64,000 nt of DNA from Prosapia bicincta. Its lineage: Eukaryota; Arthropoda; Insecta; Hemiptera; Cercopidae. Position 1 is the first letter of the stretch, and each line of letters starts with the position of its first letter. Positions 60,562-64,000 of this stretch are shown one piece after another. The notes below the pieces were generated by a model. That model was not told where the DNA came from and did no database searches. It saw nothing but the letters and a program-made list of their open reading frames with translations. Location: NCBI GenBank assembly GCA_036971475.1, contig JBAIZL010000007.1, positions 35,724,283-35,788,282 on the forward strand, in the 5' to 3' direction. The position numbers were made by a program, and so were the translations under genes.

Positions 60562-63162
60562 ATTTTCGTAATTTTACATTGTCACGACACCTGATGTTAT
60601 GAAACGAGATTAAATAATTTGGCAACACTGCTTCACATGACCACGATTTGGCAGAGGTACAATTTGACAACTTTTATTTACCCTCTCCCACTTCGCTCCT
60701 AATATATAGTCATAGATTTAAATTTAAAGGAAAACCACTAGTTGTTTAAAAATAGGGATTAATTCTGTTGGTATTATAATAAATTTTAGTTTGCGACAGT
60801 TGATTATTTATCGAAAATGGATTCTAAAAAATAGGCACAACCGATGCCAATGGTTTTAAGTATATCCCTGCTCCTTTGCAGTGATGTTGAAATAACTTAG
60901 GGTCTAAATATCGATGGCGCCTTCCAAGGCCTTGACTTGTGTTTTTGGTGTCAGTATAGTTTCAAGTGCGCCTCTTTATCCAACCAGTCCCCTTTTTAGG
61001 GTTGGGCTTTTCGTCCCTACCGTAATCTCTCCTGTATTTACAATCTTCTCTTGTTCTCCACAGGCGACAATATTCTTCTTTTCTGATCGCCCTAAACCAC
61101 CAATAATAAAGCCCACAATGTTGTCTCCTTGAGTATTCAAAGGATCATAATGTCCTTTTCTTTAGTTCTACGTTTTCTCTTCCTTCTTCTTACACGAGGT
61201 AGACACCTGATGCCATTATCCTCCCTATATTTCCTGACAGGGAATTTTCTATTCCTACCTTTATTGTATAATCTATGGGGGGGGGGGGTAATTCTACTCA
61301 CTAGAGGAACTTAGTAGTACAACATGTCTGAGGGCTAAACAGTTCTTCCATTTGTTTAAAAAAGTAAAAGGAGATTACTACTATGATTAATTAAAATGTT
61401 ATTTCATCATTAATCTAACAAAGGATTATGAGATTTGCTGTGTTTTACGTAAAACATTATTTTCATTTTGAAATGTTGGTATTGCTGCTAATTTAGATTT
61501 ATCAAGAGTTTTAATCGCTTGCATTAAGATTCAATTAAAGTTGGCGAGAAAAATCTTGATGAATTTGCCGACTAATTAATCCGTACTGAATACTTTACAC
61601 AGTTGACGGAGTCGTTACGATGTAATCAAGGTCGTCGAAAGGGTGAAAGAGGGTGAGGAGGAGCAGAAAAAGCCTCACCATCTCGTGCATGGGGCAGAAG
61701 AAACAGGTTTCGGAATTCAAGCCATATGTAACTAGTTATGTGAATCTTATTCATTCTTAGGTTTTGGGTTTAATTGGATAAGTTACACGTTACACCCATA
61801 GTTTTATGCTCCTAAGGAAATGTGTAGAGCCCGACGTATTTTACATCAAAGTTAAATAAAACAAAGATTTTAAAAGTGTAAATTCCTCACAAAGCATGTT
61901 TATGAAACTGTTCTGTATTACGTACCTAAACGTATTGTCCAAAACGTGGGTAGTAATTTTATCTTTTTTATGATTGTTGATTTTAACCGCTTCATCAAAA
62001 TGTTTGGATATCAAAATAAGGTACACCGTTATAAATATTTACTTTAAAAGGCCAAAAATAGCGTCTTAAACACCGACACAGAAACCCTTGCGAAATCTAG
62101 TCGCATCATGAAACTTGGAGAAAATGTTTTCATTTACCCGACCTCATCCATTTGTAGCAGGTGAGGTATGTAAAATTTTGAAAGAAAGATACACTTATCC
62201 AATAAATGTGTTATACTACATCACAAGGTTATCGATTTGGGTAAATGTGATTATTACTAAATCTATATAAAGTTTGCTAACACAATGAACTTGTTAACAA
62301 GTAAAACTGGTACATTTAGGTATAGAATAGGCTACGTATTTAGATCCCGCACCCACTAAGAATGAGCCCTCGCTTTATGCATGAGCTTTTGTCAAACTAA
62401 ATTCATCGTAACTGGGTACTTTGTAGATGTATTGTAATGTAGTAAAACTTGCTCTGTTTTATAAACAAATCATTGATTTTATTACGTATATTGTGCGTTG
62501 AAATTGATGTTAAATATTTTTATAAATTTGTCTGCTCTCAGCACCATTTTCCCCGTATTACTTAGGATCACCACCAAGTATAATTTATTATTTTTTACTT
62601 CGATCTAGCCGATAATTATTACATTTGCATAAGAATTCGTTTGAAAAATTTTCGGCAGCTCATGTAAATAGTTTTCAAAAGTTTGGATAGTATTTTATTT
62701 TATTCTGTTGTTTCCATGACAAGTTAGAGAGTCGCAGGAATGCGATTGGCCCACCATGGACCATGGAACCGGTCCAACGGGTCGGATGTGTGACATGTGC
62801 CGCAAATGAATTGGTTTCACTGACCTCGCATCGTAATGTTTTCATTTGTAGGGGTCATTTGTGAGTTTTATTTTGTTCGGAAGTCAGCTGTTTATTGTAG
62901 AATGTTTCGACGTAGGTTTTGTTATTAATTGAGAATCTATTGTTGGAGTTTATATGGTTAAGTAATTGCTTATATTATTATATCATTGTTAATAATGTAT
63001 ATTGTGAAACGTCATTTTAACGCTTAAAAATAAACACACGAGTTGACAAAAACAGTTAGTTAATACACTCTAAATTGAAAGCGAATTTAAAAGCATAAGC
63101 TCAGGGGCCCAAACTCCATTTTTCTTCCGATGAATCTATCAAATGGGTTTAACACTACTCAA
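60562..63162. other. long unique stretch
   Basis: Contains a 12-G run at 61277-61288, a possible coding relic at about 60909-61310 (listed separately), and a fragment related to MITE-like element Y at 62397-62446 (CATCGTAACTGGGTACTTTG). Near 62740-62780 ATTGGCCCACCATGG looks promoter-like but has no gene after it. Otherwise stops are frequent on both strands. Confidence 0.5.
60909..61310 (-). pseudogene. possible unrecognised coding relic
   Basis: One minus-strand frame gives about 50 uninterrupted residues including GDNIVGFIIGGLGRSEKKN and EQEKIVNTGEITVGTK before a stop. Just upstream a different frame gives RKFPVRKYREDNGIRCLP followed by RVRRRKRKRRTKEKD. The composition is protein-like and a frameshift could separate the two parts. 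I do not recognise a family, and plus-strand frames in the same place are also open. Low confidence. Confidence 0.18.
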
Positions 63163-64000
63163 GTAAAACATCACAACAGAACACTCCAGTACCTACATCA
63201 CAACAAAACACTCACAGCACCCACATCACAACAAAACACTCACAGTACCTACATCACAACTAAACACTCACAGTACCTACATCACAACAAAACAAAGCAC
63301 TTACATCACAACAAAATACAGCACCTACATCACAACAAAACACTCACAGCACCTACATAACAACAAAACACTCACCGTACCTACATCACAACCAAACACT
63401 CACATCACCTACATCACAACAAAAAACTCACACCACCTACATCACAACAAAACACTCTCAATACCTACATCACAACAAAACACTCACGGTACCTACAGCA
63501 CAACAATACACAGCACCTACATCACAACAAAACACTTACAGCACCTACATCACAACAAAACACTTACAGCACCTACATCACAACAAAACACTCACCGTAC
63601 CTACATCACAACCAAACACTCACAGCACCTACATCACAACAAAACACTCACAGCACCTACATCACAACCAAACACTCACAGCACCTACATCACAACAAAA
63701 CACTCACAGTACCTACATCACAACAAAACACTCACAGCGCCTACATCACAACAAAACACTCACAGCGCCTACATCACAACAAAACACTCACAGCGCCTAC
63801 ATCACAACCAAACACCAACAGCACCTACATCACAACTAAACACTCACAGCACCTACATCACAACAAAACACTCACAGCACCTATATCACAGCAAACCACT
63901 CACAGCACCTACATCACAGCAAAACACTCACAGTACCTACATCACAACAAAACACTCACATTGCCTACATCACAACAAAACACTCACAGCGCCTACATCA
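63163..64000. repeat. 28-bp minisatellite, about 30 copies, runs off the right edge
   Basis: ACCTACATCACAACAAAACA recurs every 28 bp (63191, 63219 and so on), then CTCACAGC. A few units are shorter (near 63290-63330 and 63500). Variants at the end of the unit are CAGC/CAGT/CCGT and CAGCGCC. The plus strand is very poor in G. The array is still running at base 64000. Confidence 0.96.

Noticed and set aside
60590..60620. CTGATG, TTAT, GAAACGAG as another hammerhead
   Set aside because: There is no room for stem II and stem I does not pair; too weak to call.
61129..61314. 61-codon plus-strand frame with leucine-rich hydrophobic stretch
   Set aside because: It lies opposite a possible minus-strand relic and ends in a poly(G) run; pyrimidine-rich DNA gives such peptides by chance.

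Overview
The window is eukaryotic, non-genic DNA from an animal genome, most likely an invertebrate and possibly an arthropod. It is AT-rich, carries relics of hAT transposons of the ZBED5/FAM200-like type and short elements that look like Penelope-like retroelements with hammerhead ribozyme motifs, and has no operon-like or compact gene structure. The species cannot be read from the sequence. I found no intact protein-coding gene, rRNA or tRNA. Almost all open frames here run through tandem repeats and are artefacts.

The dominant content is tandem repeats. About 17 head-to-tail arrays, mostly unrelated in sequence, cover roughly two thirds of the window (my estimate from array boundaries). 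In order they are: 107-bp (1-393, runs off the left edge), 64-bp (678-3702), 121-bp (5672-8439), 184-bp leading into 20-bp (10197-10915), 55-bp (12426-13369), a diverged 38-bp array (14756-15195), 56-bp (17019-19838), a second 64-bp family (20305-20580), a 506-bp duplication (22726-23737), 38-bp (25381-25877), a 23-kb array of an 82-84-bp unit (25953-48910), 58-bp (49037-50833), 76-bp with 35-bp partial units (51035-52178), 50-bp (56129-58270), 54-bp x2 (59042-59150), 152-bp x5 (59796-60561) and 28-bp (63163-64000, runs off the right edge). Several show higher-order structure or decayed edge copies.

Between the arrays lie transposon remains. An 861-bp hAT element (4108-4968) has a perfect 8-bp target duplication and a frameshifted transposase relic. 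A second hAT relic lies at 52537-53331. Two long inverted-repeat elements (9306-9680 and 11250-11626) carry hammerhead-ribozyme-like motifs in both arms, and older relatives lie near 55.2 and 59.3 kb. A Mutator-like long-TIR element (21321-22132) with a 9-bp target duplication is inserted into another dispersed repeat. A further dispersed repeat occurs at 16.8 and 24.4 kb.

The main theme is that transposable elements seem to act as seeds for tandem arrays. A (TG)25 run, a 43-bp triplication, a GAT-triplet expansion and possibly the whole 2.8-kb 56-bp array sit inside dispersed elements whose sister copies lack the expansion. The strongest candidate for something functional is the hammerhead motif pair at 11.3-11.5 kb.
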